DNA of 64,000 nt, from the NCBI GenBank assembly GCA_947446645.1, contig CANFHA010000024.1, forward strand, positions 1 through 64,000. Direction: 5' to 3'. The position numbers were made by a program, and so were the translations under genes. A model generated the notes under the pieces. The model searched no databases, was not told where the DNA came from, and was given only the letters and a program-made list of their open reading frames with translations. Numbering within the stretch: position 1 is the stretch's first letter; each line of letters begins with the position of its first letter. This DNA is from Chitinophagaceae bacterium (GTDB lineage Bacteria > Bacteroidota > Bacteroidia > Chitinophagales > Chitinophagaceae). Below, in pieces: positions 33,406-42,162 of the stretch.

Positions 33406-35073
33406 CTACTTCTTCTCCAGTTTCAGCACCTGGTGCTGTGTGGCGGAAATGGCTTTGAGGATGTAAAGGCCACCAGGTAAATCTGAAAGAGAAATGGTGA
33501 GCGTATTATTGTAGCCTTTGTACAGAAAATACTGTGCAGACCACACCAGCCGGCCGGACATATCAATTAGCTGAAAATCGACATCGCTGCTAGCATTGGG
33601 TGAGGCAGATAATATTAGCTGACTGGTGAAAGGATTGGGTGTTGCAAAGAGCCATTTTTCTGCGGTGAAGGGTGGTGGCGTATCGCGAACGTTAAGGACT
33701 TGCGAGGTGCACTGAAAGTTAGGTATGCCGTAGCCCAGCTGCTCGCCGGGATCGGAATAATGATCGGCACACTTAATGATGGCACGGCGCAGCTGGCCGG
33801 TAGTAGCGGTGGGGTTTTCCTGCCACAGGCAAGCGGCCCACCCGGCGACCTGCGGGGTGGAGAAAGATGTGCCATTATCTGAGCCGAAGCCGGAGCCGAT
33901 AAGCACGGCTGCCGCGGAGCCCAGTGCGCTTACATCGGGTTTTACCTGGCCTGCAGCATTGGGGCCGTAGCCGCTAAATGCCGAGGGTGTGCCCGAGGCA
34001 TCTACAGAGCCTATGGTGAGCGCGCTGTCGGCATCGCCGGGTGTCATTATGTGTGTGCCCCAGCCGGGTATAGCAGGGCTGCCGTCGTTGCCTGCAGTAG
34101 CTACGAAAAGCATACCCTTGCTTGTGGCCATATTTGCGGCCCGCGCTCCTATAGTGGTCTTACCGTCTAGCTGGGAAAATACCTGGCCTGAGCCGGGAGG
34201 ATAAGTGAAAATATCGTAGCCAAGGGATTCCGTAATAACATCTGCACCAATGCTGTCTGCCCGCTCTGCACCGCACAGCAGGTTGTCCAGCTCCAGCGGC
34301 TGGTCGCTCGCATTGTACTCAGTAAGATACAGGGCATACATGGCGCGGGGTGCAGCGCCTACAAACACGCCAGGCAGGTTGCCGGCCATTGTAGAAAGCA
34401 CCATAGAGCCATGATTGTCCTGCTGAAAGACATTATTGCTGCGCCATACAAAATCCATAGTGTCGACAAGGCGGTGGTTGAGCAACATGCTGTCGTAACC
34501 GGGGTTGTTCTTTACATCAATGAAGCCAGCATCAAATACGGCTATCAGTTTGCCTTCGCCATTGAAACCGCTATTGTGCAGGTAGTTGCCATGTACAAGC
34601 AGTGACTGTACGCAGGTGTTTCCGTAGTAACTGCAGTCGCCGGCGGTGGTACGCTGTGCGCTAGCCGTCTGTGTGTGTCTGCCATGAAGGTTGGTGCTGT
34701 AGTAGCCAACAAGCGTGATATTGTTGATGTATGGCTTGCCCGTAAGTGAGGTAATCTGTGCCGAGTCGTGCACCAGCACCATGCACATATTCAGCCAGCG
34801 CGATGTGCCGTGAAGCACGCCCCCGGTGAGTGTAAGCACACTATCCACATACGCGGGATTGACCGGTAGATCGGTACTGTCGATGGCTATACCCTGGGCG
34901 GCGCGGCGTGCCATGGCCCTGGGTGATAAATAAGTAAGCGGGGTGCTGAGACTGTAGGGGGTATTGTTCTTATCTGTAAACGTGACCTGGAAAGCGAACT
35001 GCTGAGCTGTAACTGTATATGCCTGCGCCAACGCAAGAATTACACACAGCCATTTCACTTTCCACAGTATCAT
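33406..35073 (-). CDS. Secreted subtilisin-like serine protease with T9SS sorting domain
   Basis: This 555-residue protein has a signal peptide (VKWLCVILALAQAYTVTAQ), a short prodomain, and the S8 catalytic triad: Asp181 (IAVFDAGF), His221 (NHGSMVLSTMAGN) and Ser403 (NGTSFSTPQVAG). The oxyanion region VATAGNDGS is present. The last 80 residues (WLFATPNPFTSQLILSA and LPGGLYILKAI) are a T9SS type A sorting domain, so it is likely secreted or surface-attached. Its start overlaps the stop of the upstream lipoprotein (TGATG), so they are translated together. Confidence 0.95.
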   Translation of the reverse strand: MILWKVKWLCVILALAQAYTVTAQQFAFQVTFTDKNNTPYSLSTPLTYLSPRAMARRAAQGIAIDSTDLPVNPAYVDSVLTLTGGVLHGTSRWLNMCMVLVHDSAQITSLTGKPYINNITLVGYYSTNLHGRHTQTASAQRTTAGDCSYYGNTCVQSLLVHGNYLHNSGFNGEGKLIAVFDAGFIDVKNNPGYDSMLLNHRLVDTMDFVWRSNNVFQQDNHGSMVLSTMAGNLPGVFVGAAPRAMYALYLTEYNASDQPLELDNLLCGAERADSIGADVITESLGYDIFTYPPGSGQVFSQLDGKTTIGARAANMATSKGMLFVATAGNDGSPAIPGWGTHIMTPGDADSALTIGSVDASGTPSAFSGYGPNAAGQVKPDVSALGSAAAVLIGSGFGSDNGTSFSTPQVAGWAACLWQENPTATTGQLRRAIIKCADHYSDPGEQLGYGIPNFQCTSQVLNVRDTPPPFTAEKWLFATPNPFTSQLILSASPNASSDVDFQLIDMSGRLVWSAQYFLYKGYNNTLTISLSDLPGGLYILKAISATQHQVLKLEKK

Positions 35074-35867
35074 CAGTTATATTCAATCGCCTTCATGATA
35101 ACACTATATCCACTCCAGCAACTTGCGTCATCGGCATTCCAGGTATAGTGTGTCCATTCTTTGTAGATCATACCTACATTATAGGCATATACTTCTTTAG
35201 CAAAAGTGCGGTAACCCATAACAGAGGAGTCTACATTGGTATAGTTTACGTTCTCGTTGTTTTCCAGCACAGTAACTGTGTTATCAAAGTTGATCTGGCC
35301 GTTGAAATATGATTTGTGAACGTTCTGGTAGGTATACGTCCAGTCTTTCAGGTAAGAAAAAGCCTGGTCGCCCACCTGTGCGTACTGATTGCCTTTCCAC
35401 GTATAGCCGCTCTGCACCGGGAATATCATTTTTACGTACTGGGTACGGTCTTGCGTATAGAGCAGGCTCTGGGTAACAGGAGCGGTAAGATCTGTTATTG
35501 TGGTCTCTGTAGGTGTAATGAGGATAACGTTGTTAGCCTGCCAGAAACCGCCATCGTAAGGGCGCGAGTAAACGTCCATGATATAGGAAAGACGGTTGTC
35601 GGCATCGCGGAAAGTATCGTCGATAGCGTATTTTATCTGCGATTTTACCTCATAACGGCTGCAGCTGAGTGATGTGTCAGAACCACCTGCACCTGCGCCA
35701 CGACCGTAATAGTATACTGAATCTACCGAGTAGATAACATAATGACCGAACTTGATTGGGAAGTAATTGACCGTAGGATCTGCTGCGTTTTGCTTGCTTT
35801 TTCTACAGGAGAATGCAGCAAAACAGATTGCTACCAACAACAAACCAGATAAAATCTTTTTTTGCAT
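35073..35867 (-). CDS. Hypothetical lipoprotein coupled to the protease
   Basis: This encodes 264 residues with a lipoprotein signal (LLLVAICFAAFSC, Cys21). The mature region is Tyr- and Thr-rich and beta-like (YFPIKFGHYVIYSVDSVYYY, VSRPYDGGFW-like segments), with no family I can name. The stop overlaps the start of the subtilase gene, suggesting a functional link such as an anchor, inhibitor or substrate, but this is not shown. Confidence 0.8.
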   Translation of the reverse strand: MQKKILSGLLLVAICFAAFSCRKSKQNAADPTVNYFPIKFGHYVIYSVDSVYYYGRGAGAGGSDTSLSCSRYEVKSQIKYAIDDTFRDADNRLSYIMDVYSRPYDGGFWQANNVILITPTETTITDLTAPVTQSLLYTQDRTQYVKMIFPVQSGYTWKGNQYAQVGDQAFSYLKDWTYTYQNVHKSYFNGQINFDNTVTVLENNENVNYTNVDSSVMGYRTFAKEVYAYNVGMIYKEWTHYTWNADDASCWSGYSVIMKAIEYN

Positions 35868-36075
35868 AATATGCGGGCTGCTATATTTTACGTAAATATA
35901 GATAAAGAATCCAAATTAGCTACAATTTAGTTTAAAATGGCTCAATTGCTGAATGGCTCATTGGCTCAATGTCCGTGTTGTCACAAAATGATATCTCGCG
36001 AAGGCGCAAAGGCGCGGCTCTCTATGTTATGTTTTCAAGGCCGCACAGGCGTTTTGCCATTTCGTTCTCTTGCTA

Positions 36076-37191
36076 CTAGTTTTGCCGGATGCCGGGAATC
36101 ATCTCCTTTTGGATGATGCCGCCGGCTACAACGTCATCGCCTTCGAAAATGACAGCTGACTGACCTGGGGCAATACTACTTACTGAGTGACGAAAATTAA
36201 CATGTATTCCACCGGGTATGTTGGTAAGCACACTATCCATGCCGGGATCGCGGTAGCGGATCTTGGTAACCGCCTCCATCCCATCAGGAATGTGATCGTA
36301 CTTCACCATGTTCAGGCCGCGCACGGTCATTTCGCTTTGCTGCAGCTCGTGGATCTCGCCAAGTACTACGGTATTGGTATCTGGCAGTATATTGGTTACG
36401 TACATCGGCTTGCCAAGTGTAACCTCCAGCCCTTTTCTCTGGCCTATGGTGTAAAAGGGGTAGCCGCTGTGCTTGCCCACAATTGTACCATCAGTAAGAA
36501 CAAAATTGCCGCCACTTACTCTTTCTTCAAGTCCGGCGACATTTCTTTTCAAAAATCCACGATAATCATTGTCGGGCACGAAGCATATTTCATAGCTCTC
36601 TGCCTTTTTTGCCAGTTCCTGGTAGCCCATGTCATGCGCAATCTGGCGCACTTCGGTTTTCAGCAGGTCGCCAAGTGGGTAGATACTGCGGGAAAGACAC
36701 TCCTGGCCCAGTCCCCAAAGCACGTAGCTCTGATCTTTGGTCAGGTCCCTGGCGCGCGACAATATATGCCTGCCATTTTCTTCGCGCACTTTTACATAGT
36801 GGCCTGTGGCTATATACTCGCAATCCAGTGCATTGGCGCGCTTTAGCAGTGCAGACCATTTTATGTGGGTGTTGCAAAGTACACACGGGTTTGGCGTGCG
36901 GCCGGCAATGTATTCTTCCACAAAATTTTCAACAACGTGGTTGCCAAATTCCTCGCGTATATCCAATACATAATGAGGAAAGCCGTGCTCCACTGCGGCC
37001 AGCCGGGCATCATTGAACGAATCGAGATTGCAGCACCCGGTCTCTTTTTTGCCACCGCCTGCTGATGCATAATCCCATGTTTTCATGGTGATACCTACCA
37101 CCTCATACCCCTGCTCGTGAAGCATGAGGGCGCTTACGGTACTATCTATACCGCCGCTCATTGCCACTAATACCTTTCCTTTTCTGCTCAT
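36076..37191 (-). CDS. mnmA: tRNA-specific 2-thiouridylase MnmA
   Basis: This 371-residue enzyme makes 2-thiouridine at U34 of Glu, Gln and Lys tRNAs. Motifs: the PP-loop VAMSGGIDSTVSALML (Ile replaces the common Val), the catalytic cysteines in NPCVLCNTHIKW and SYEICFVPDNDY, and GQRKGLEVTLGKPMYV in the central domain. ATG 37191 is chosen because it directly precedes the PP-loop domain and follows a -7 element by ten bases; an upstream in-frame start lies over that promoter. Confidence 0.97.
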   Translation of the reverse strand: MSRKGKVLVAMSGGIDSTVSALMLHEQGYEVVGITMKTWDYASAGGGKKETGCCNLDSFNDARLAAVEHGFPHYVLDIREEFGNHVVENFVEEYIAGRTPNPCVLCNTHIKWSALLKRANALDCEYIATGHYVKVREENGRHILSRARDLTKDQSYVLWGLGQECLSRSIYPLGDLLKTEVRQIAHDMGYQELAKKAESYEICFVPDNDYRGFLKRNVAGLEERVSGGNFVLTDGTIVGKHSGYPFYTIGQRKGLEVTLGKPMYVTNILPDTNTVVLGEIHELQQSEMTVRGLNMVKYDHIPDGMEAVTKIRYRDPGMDSVLTNIPGGIHVNFRHSVSSIAPGQSAVIFEGDDVVAGGIIQKEMIPGIRQN

Positions 37192-37201
37192 AACCGAGCG
37201 G

Positions 37202-37209
37202 CAAAGGTA
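37202..37209 (-). promoter_or_regulatory. -7 element TACCTTTG of mnmA
   Basis: Minus-strand TACCTTTG ends ten bases before the mnmA ATG, giving a very short leader. Confidence 0.5.
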
Positions 37210-37215
37210 TGAATA

Positions 37216-37261
37216 ACCTAATAAATGGCTCAATTGCTTAATGGCTTAATGGCTTAATGGC
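37216..37261. repeat. Short intergenic tandem repeat of the AATGGCT unit
   Basis: Units related to AATGGCTCAATTGCTT and AATGGCTT are repeated side by side. Similar runs lie at 35937-35975 and around 37557-37575. These look like slipped low-complexity repeats confined to intergenic DNA in this part of the window. Confidence 0.5.
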
Positions 37262-37327
37262 CACGCGTGACTCCGATGAAGGTTTTCAAAGGTATTTTTT
37301 TATTATATTGACAAATTTCAAAAAAAT

Positions 37328-37510
37328 ATGGCCAAATATAAACTGACAAGAAAGTCGTACATATCCTTTGCATCCGCTTTCTGTTTTTTGGTAATGGCAA
37401 TAGGTGCTATGTGGCAGATGTGGAATAAAAAAACAGGAGCATGGATTATTCTTACCGGCATAGCATTAATAATTGTCGGAAGGATATTTATGCCAAAGAA
37501 GATAGAATAA
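37328..37510 (+). CDS. Small membrane protein
   Basis: This encodes 60 residues with two likely membrane segments (about 12-30, FASAFCFLVMAIGAMW, and 37-54, GAWIILTGIALIIVGRIF) and basic ends (MAKYKLTRK, PKKIE). No family is recognised. Its length, start and hydrophobic pattern support a real short gene. Confidence 0.6.
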   Translation: MAKYKLTRKSYISFASAFCFLVMAIGAMWQMWNKKTGAWIILTGIALIIVGRIFMPKKIE

Positions 37511-37601
37511 TAACCGGTTAATCTACCACTAACATTTGAGCTGATTCACCACTCTTATGGCTCAATGCGGCAATTGAGTGCAGGCCAATGCAAAATTGCA
37601 A

Positions 37602-37931
37602 CTACTCAAGTATTGTTTTGATCAATGCTCTCAATTCGACATCGGGAATACTGTCCTGTTCACTTTTGTCGTAAATGGAAATAAGATAGGCGACTTTATT
37701 TACTATTTGTAAATAGGTGATAACTCTTGCTCTACCTTATTTTCCCTTTCCTTTCGAAGATATTGCATGCCTGACTTTATAACAATGATCACCAATAGGA
37801 GTTCCAATCTCCGGATTTGACGCAAGAGTAGCTATTAGGTCAGCATATTCCTGTTTTAGAGAAGGATATTTCTTTGTGAGCCTTTTGAGTTGCTTGTCAA
37901 AAAACGGCAAAGGGACTATACTAAAGTTCAT
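37602..37931 (-). pseudogene. RelE/ParE-type toxin interrupted by an in-frame stop
   Basis: The N-terminal 64 residues (FSIVPLPFFDKQLKRLTKKY, IGTPIGDHCYKVRHAISSKG) match RelE/ParE superfamily toxins but end at TAA (37739-37737). The same frame continues GRARVITYLQIVNKVAYLIS to a TAG at 37602, the normal C-terminal half. A C-to-A change turning a Ser codon (TCA) into TAA is the simplest cause. The full protein would have about 110 residues. Its start overlaps the antitoxin by 11 bases. Confidence 0.78.
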
Positions 37932-38157
37932 TTAGCAGTTGTTGTGCTGTTTTTAGTTTTATTTTTCCCTGTTGGTGAAGTTTAGCCTGCTCAATACCAT
38001 CTTTTATACTTTTTAGTATTTCCTGCTTTGTAGGTGGTAAGTCATCGGCAATCGTATCGGGAACTTTGTATTTTTTTGCTATTTTTTTCCACTCCCCAAT
38101 AGGAATGAATACACCGACCGCCCGGCCCTTGTTGTCGTATGTATATTGTAAAGTCAT
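37921..38157 (-). CDS. Antitoxin of the broken RelE/ParE-type toxin
   Basis: This 78-residue protein begins MTLQYTYDNKGRAVGVFIPI, followed by EWKKIAKKYK and a charged helical C-terminus (ILKSIKDGIEQAKLHQQGK). It resembles the small antitoxins next to RelE-like toxins in Bacteroidota. It overlaps the toxin start by 11 bases. With the toxin truncated, it is probably an orphan. Confidence 0.7.
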   Translation of the reverse strand: MTLQYTYDNKGRAVGVFIPIGEWKKIAKKYKVPDTIADDLPPTKQEILKSIKDGIEQAKLHQQGKIKLKTAQQLLNEL

Positions 38158-38232
38158 AAAGCAAAATTACAAAAAAAACGGTTTCATTTTTTTCTGCAGT
38201 GGTTTCAGAATGGCACAACTCTTAACTTCAGG

Positions 38233-38586
38233 CTAGTACATCAGCTGCTGTTTGCTTTTATTCTTCCAGCCTGCGTCGCTTTTGTACTCTGAAAAATATA
38301 TGACGAGCTGTGCGTCGCTTTTATACTCCGTGAAGTAGATCTTCTTTTTTGCATCGCTCCGGTAATCAGCAAAGTACCAAACGCCATTGTTTGCGCCGGC
38401 ATCGCTTTTATACTGCGCCTTGTACACCACCAGGTCTGCATCGCTTTTGTATTGCGATACAAATACTTTTACATCCGCATCACTGGCATAGTTCACAGAA
38501 TACACTACCTGTGCATGTGCTTTAGGCGTAGTACAAATTGAAAGTAACGCGAAAATGAATGTGGATAAGTGTTTGAAGTGCACCAT
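38233..38586 (-). CDS. DUF6150-like secreted repeat protein (copy 2)
   Basis: This 117-residue protein has a signal peptide ending AHAQ and then seven or eight repeats of 11-13 residues with the core YKSDADLVVYKAQ (variants YASDADVKVFVSQ, YRSDAKKKIYFTE, YKSDAQLVIYFSE). This fits the small DUF6150-type proteins of Bacteroidota. The function is unknown; the alternation suggests stacked beta strands. It is a tandem paralogue of the gene upstream, separated by only three bases. Confidence 0.75.
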   Translation of the reverse strand: MVHFKHLSTFIFALLSICTTPKAHAQVVYSVNYASDADVKVFVSQYKSDADLVVYKAQYKSDAGANNGVWYFADYRSDAKKKIYFTEYKSDAQLVIYFSEYKSDAGWKNKSKQQLMY

Positions 38587-38589
38587 GGC

Positions 38590-38943
38590 TTAGTACATTT
38601 TCTGCTGGTGGGATTTATTCTGCCAGCCTGCTTCACTTTTATTCTCGGTAAAGCAGATCACAAAGTCGGCATCACTTTTGAATTCGGTGAAATAGATCTT
38701 CTTTTTGGCTTCACTTGCATACTCTGTGAAATACCAGATGCCATTGTTCTTATCAGCCTCGGTTTTGTATTGTGTTTTATAGACTACCAGGTCGGCAGAG
38801 GTTTTGTATTGCGTAACGAAAACCTTTATATTGGCATCTGTAGAATACTTTGTAGAATAGACAACCTGGCCATTAGCTGCTGACCAAAAGGTTAAAATTG
38901 TAATAATAAAGCCACATCTGAGCAAATACCTTTGTAATGACAT
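38590..38943 (-). CDS. DUF6150-like secreted repeat protein (copy 1)
   Basis: This also encodes 117 residues with a signal peptide (FIITILTFWSAANGQ) and the same repeat plan (YSTDANIKVFVTQ, YKTSADLVVYKTQ, YASEAKKKIYFTE, FKSDADFVICFTE). It shares the same C-terminal pattern, GWxNKSxQQxMY, with copy 2 and lies just ahead of it on the same strand. Confidence 0.75.
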   Translation of the reverse strand: MSLQRYLLRCGFIITILTFWSAANGQVVYSTKYSTDANIKVFVTQYKTSADLVVYKTQYKTEADKNNGIWYFTEYASEAKKKIYFTEFKSDADFVICFTENKSEAGWQNKSHQQKMY

Positions 38944-38994
38944 GGGAATTCTGTTTTTTTGCGGGCATACCCACTTCGTCTAAAAGTACAAATC

Positions 38995-39675
38995 ATGATC
39001 GACATAAAAAAATATGCTGTAGTAGTTGCAGGTGGGCAGGGCCTTAGGATGGGTTCTGCTGTACCCAAGCAATTTCTGCCGCTGCTCGGTAAGCCCCTTC
39101 TTTGTTATGCGATCCAGGCTTTTGCTGCAACAATACGCGGTATAGAAATAATACTTGTGTTGCCAACCGACCAGCTGAACAGCGCTAAAACCGTATTGAA
39201 ATCTTACCTGGGAAATATACATGTAACTACGGTAGCCGGCGGCGCCACACGCTATGAAAGCGTGCAAAACGGGCTGAAAAAAGTGAATGATGACGGGGTG
39301 GTATTTATACATGACGGTGTGAGACCATTGTTGTCGCCAGACCTGATACAGCGCTGCTACCAGCAGGCAATAGACAGGGGCAGTGCTATACCTGTAGTGC
39401 CGGTAACAGATAGCATAAGGCTTGTGGAAAATGGTGGGTCAAGAGCCATAAACAGGGAGCACCTGCGCATTGTACAAACGCCGCAAACTTTTATGACCAA
39501 TGTGATACTGCCTGCATTTGCGCAGCCTTTTGACCCGTCATTTACTGATGAGGCAAATGTGGTAGAAGCTTTTGGTACGCCGGTACATCTTATTGACGGT
39601 GCGCTTGAGAATATAAAAGTGACTACTCCCGAGGACATGCTGATAGCAGAGACTTTACTGAAAGCAAGCGCTTAG
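38995..39675 (+). CDS. ispD: 2-C-methyl-D-erythritol 4-phosphate cytidylyltransferase
   Basis: This 226-residue enzyme of the MEP isoprenoid pathway starts at ATG 38995 just before the nucleotide-binding motif VVVAGGQGLRMGSAVPKQF. Other signature parts are VFIHDGVRPLLS, PVVPVTDSIR and the C-terminal VTTPEDMLIAETLL. It uses CTP to make 4-diphosphocytidyl-methylerythritol. It is divergent from the DUF6150 genes. Confidence 0.96.
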   Translation: MIDIKKYAVVVAGGQGLRMGSAVPKQFLPLLGKPLLCYAIQAFAATIRGIEIILVLPTDQLNSAKTVLKSYLGNIHVTTVAGGATRYESVQNGLKKVNDDGVVFIHDGVRPLLSPDLIQRCYQQAIDRGSAIPVVPVTDSIRLVENGGSRAINREHLRIVQTPQTFMTNVILPAFAQPFDPSFTDEANVVEAFGTPVHLIDGALENIKVTTPEDMLIAETLLKASA

Positions 39676-39728
39676 GCGATTGAATAGTTGATCAGTTCAT
39701 TTGTTGAATAGTTGATTAGTGAGTTAGT
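39676..39728. repeat. Intergenic low-complexity repeat of TTGATTAG type
   Basis: The spacer contains related units TTGAATAGTTGATCAG and TTGAATAGTTGATTAG. Similar units follow the Bax-inhibitor gene (41559-41585) and precede the hppA terminator (46581-46610). All lie directly after stop codons. Confidence 0.45.
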
Positions 39729-40673
39729 TTGACTGCTTTGACAAAATACTCCACATATCTTTCATTTTTTTTTGCGGCAATAATTGCTTCCATGCACACC
39801 TGCGCCCAGCAAATGGATACAGCTAGTATTTTCAAGCTGCCTATAACACTGGATACCTTTGTTTTAAAGAGCGGATTTGATGTAAGCGCTTTTGTGAAGC
39901 GGGTGCAGACCGATACTACGTTTTACAAAGCATTTAAAACCACGCACCTGGCGGCTTATGGTGCAATCTCTGATTTTAAGGTTTTTGACAAAGGCGGGGA
40001 TGTGAGCGCCACTTATAACTGCAGGACTGAACAGCTGAGGGCAAACGGGTGCCGCACAACCCGTGTACTGGATCAAAAAGCCACAGGCGATTTTTTTAGA
40101 CGTAACGGAGAATATAATTATTATACTGCAGGCTTATTTGCCCGTTTGTTTTTTGCGAAAGGCCCTATTTGCAATGAAAACGATATTGTAGCCGGATCGC
40201 TGGATGTAAGACCGGAAGGGCAAATGGCTAAGAGCGAGTACGAGCTGAAGCAACTTATATTCAATCCGGGATCAAAGGTGAGTGGCGTGCCGTTTATGGG
40301 CGACAGGGCTTCCATATTTGAGCAGAGCGAGGCAGAGAAATATAACTTCAAGATAGCGATAGAAAACTTTGAGGGGCAGAACTGCTATGTATTCAGCATA
40401 ACGCCAAAGCCGGGTTTTGAGCATGCGGCTATATATGACGAGCTTACCACCTGGTTTAGAAAGAGCGACTACAGTATAGTGGCGCGCAATTACAGCTTGT
40501 CTTACCACACTATGGTATACGATTTTGATGTGCGCATGAAGGTGAGGACAAAGCAGATAGGTGATAAGCTACTGCCGACCAGTATAGACTACGATGGCAA
40601 CTGGCATGTGCTTACCAAAAAGAGAGAACGGGTGAAAATGAATATGCAGATCAGCTATCCCTCAGTTCCCTGA
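39729..40673 (+). CDS. Hypothetical secreted protein
   Basis: This encodes 314 residues with a TTG start at 39729 and a signal peptide (LSFFFAAIIASMHTCAQ). No ATG precedes the signal region; the next one (residue 22) would remove it. The body has a repeated pattern of beta strands (YNCRTEQLRANGCRTTRVLD, FEGQNCYVFSITPKPGFEHA, DYSIVARNYSLSYHTMVYDF) reminiscent of outer-membrane lipoprotein-sorting or lipocalin-like folds. No family is assigned. Confidence 0.7.
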   Translation: MTALTKYSTYLSFFFAAIIASMHTCAQQMDTASIFKLPITLDTFVLKSGFDVSAFVKRVQTDTTFYKAFKTTHLAAYGAISDFKVFDKGGDVSATYNCRTEQLRANGCRTTRVLDQKATGDFFRRNGEYNYYTAGLFARLFFAKGPICNENDIVAGSLDVRPEGQMAKSEYELKQLIFNPGSKVSGVPFMGDRASIFEQSEAEKYNFKIAIENFEGQNCYVFSITPKPGFEHAAIYDELTTWFRKSDYSIVARNYSLSYHTMVYDFDVRMKVRTKQIGDKLLPTSIDYDGNWHVLTKKRERVKMNMQISYPSVP

Positions 40674-40790
40674 ATGGTGCTTTGGCTGTGAACGCGAAAA
40701 TCTGATTTAGGAAAAGTTAAATCGGCATAAATGACGCTCAATTTGTGCAGTTTACTGCATAACTTTACGTAACAATTTTCGTAAAACTAT

Positions 40791-41558
40791 ATGAATAACT
40801 TAAATCAACAGGAATTTTCTGACTATACGGTTTTAGATAGTCACCAGGCGAGCGGTACCGGTGTTATCGCTAAGAAATTTATGGCCAGCGTCTTTATGTG
40901 GATGTTCGTGGCACTGGGTGTTTCAACATTGATGGCTGTGCTGTATGCCACCACACCTGCATTAACGCAGGAACTTTACCAGGTAAATGAAAAGGGCCGT
41001 CTTAGTCCCAGCATGCTGATGTGGGTAGTAACTTTTGCTCCATTTGCTTTCCTGCTCATTATGCAGTTTGGTATGGCCAGGTTGTCATCTGGTACGCTTA
41101 CGTTGCTTTTCATTGCTTTTGCTGCTGTGCTTGGCATAAGCCTTAGCAGTGTTTTGCTTGTTTATACATCCGGCTCAGTGATAGGGTGCTTCGGCGCGGC
41201 TTCGGCTATGTTCGGTGTTATGGCATTCATGGGTTATACTACGGACAAGGATCTTACATCGTTTGGCCGGTTGCTGACCATGGCGCTCATAGGTGTTATT
41301 GTGGCGAGCCTGATCAATATGTTCATCCATAGCAATGCTATGGGGTACATTATCAGTATTGTTGGTGTAGCTGTGTTTACAGGACTTACAGCTTATGATA
41401 CCCAGAAGCTGAAAAGAATAGGCGCTGGCCTTGAGTTTGAAGGTACTTCTGCAACTGATACCAGGAAGCTGGCTTTGATGGGCGCTTTGAGCCTTTACCT
41501 GGATTTTCTGAACCTTTTCCTCTTGTTGCTGAATCTGTTTGGAAACAGGAAAGACTAA
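40791..41558 (+). CDS. Bax inhibitor-1/YccA family membrane protein
   Basis: This 255-residue integral membrane protein has seven predicted membrane segments and the family's features: VIAKKFMASVFMWMFVALGV near the start, FGAASAMFGVMAFMGYTTDK, and the C-terminal FTGLTAYDTQKLKRIG with GALSLYLDFLNLFLLLL. These proteins act as pH-sensitive calcium leak channels in some bacteria; the role here is inferred. It has its own terminator. Confidence 0.92.
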   Translation: MNNLNQQEFSDYTVLDSHQASGTGVIAKKFMASVFMWMFVALGVSTLMAVLYATTPALTQELYQVNEKGRLSPSMLMWVVTFAPFAFLLIMQFGMARLSSGTLTLLFIAFAAVLGISLSSVLLVYTSGSVIGCFGAASAMFGVMAFMGYTTDKDLTSFGRLLTMALIGVIVASLINMFIHSNAMGYIISIVGVAVFTGLTAYDTQKLKRIGAGLEFEGTSATDTRKLALMGALSLYLDFLNLFLLLLNLFGNRKD

Positions 41559-41605
41559 TTGGTTGATCGGTTGATTCGTTCAATAAGTCATTTGAAAATA
41601 TAATG

Positions 41606-41639
41606 AGCGGCGATCCGAATGGGTCGCCGCTTTACTTTT
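41606..41639 (+). terminator. Intrinsic terminator after the Bax-inhibitor gene
   Basis: An 11-bp stem, AGCGGCGATCC/GGGTCGCCGCT (41606-41616 with 41621-41631; one G-T pair), has a four-base loop and a T-rich tail (TTACTTTTG). Confidence 0.85.
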
Positions 41640-41699
41640 GTGGTATCGCGATGGTGAGGTTTTTGTGTTAATTTAGTATTCATAAATGTTTAATCCCTA

Positions 41700-42020
41700 A
41701 CCTCTGAATATAACTATGGATACCCGGCTACTATCAAGAATGCTATAGACTTCCTGTTTAGGGAGTGGCAGTATAAGTCGGTAGGTTTTGTAAGTTATGG
41801 CGGAGTGTCTGGCGGCACAAGGGCAGTGCAGAGCCTGAAGCAGGTGATCACTGCTGTAGATATGATGCCGATATCTACTGGCGTGCATATACCGGCATTT
41901 ACAAAGCGCATAGATGAGAGCGGTAAATTCAATAGCGATGAAGCCCTCGATAAGTCGGCAGATGGAATGCTAAGGGAGCTTTATAAGTGGGCAGTGGCGC
42001 TTAAGACGATGAGGGGGTAG
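41700..42020 (+). pseudogene. C-terminal remnant of an NAD(P)H-dependent FMN reductase
   Basis: The frame from 41700 reads TSEYNYGYPATIKNAIDFLF, then EWQYKSVGFVSYGGVSGGTR and ends at 42020. This is the C-terminal half of the flavodoxin-like NADPH-dependent FMN reductase family, whose PEYN motif normally lies near residue 75. The first 75 or so residues, including the FMN-binding GSTRxG loop, are absent, and a TAA stands just upstream at 41691. It is therefore a 5'-deleted fragment. Confidence 0.75.
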
Positions 42021-42162
42021 ATTGTTTGCGGGAGGTTGTGAAGGAATGGTGCGGTATTTGGCTTCGTGCCGAATCTCAGGAGATCTCTTCGTTTTGCTCG
42101 CTACGCTTGCTTCATTGCGAGATGACGTTCTCTTTTCGGCTATCTTTACCGGCTTTACTTCT

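Noticed and set aside
42022-42162. Extended N-terminus of the MATE protein
   Set aside because: The extra 47 residues have no family match and overlap a repeat-like spacer; ATG 42163 gives the normal start.
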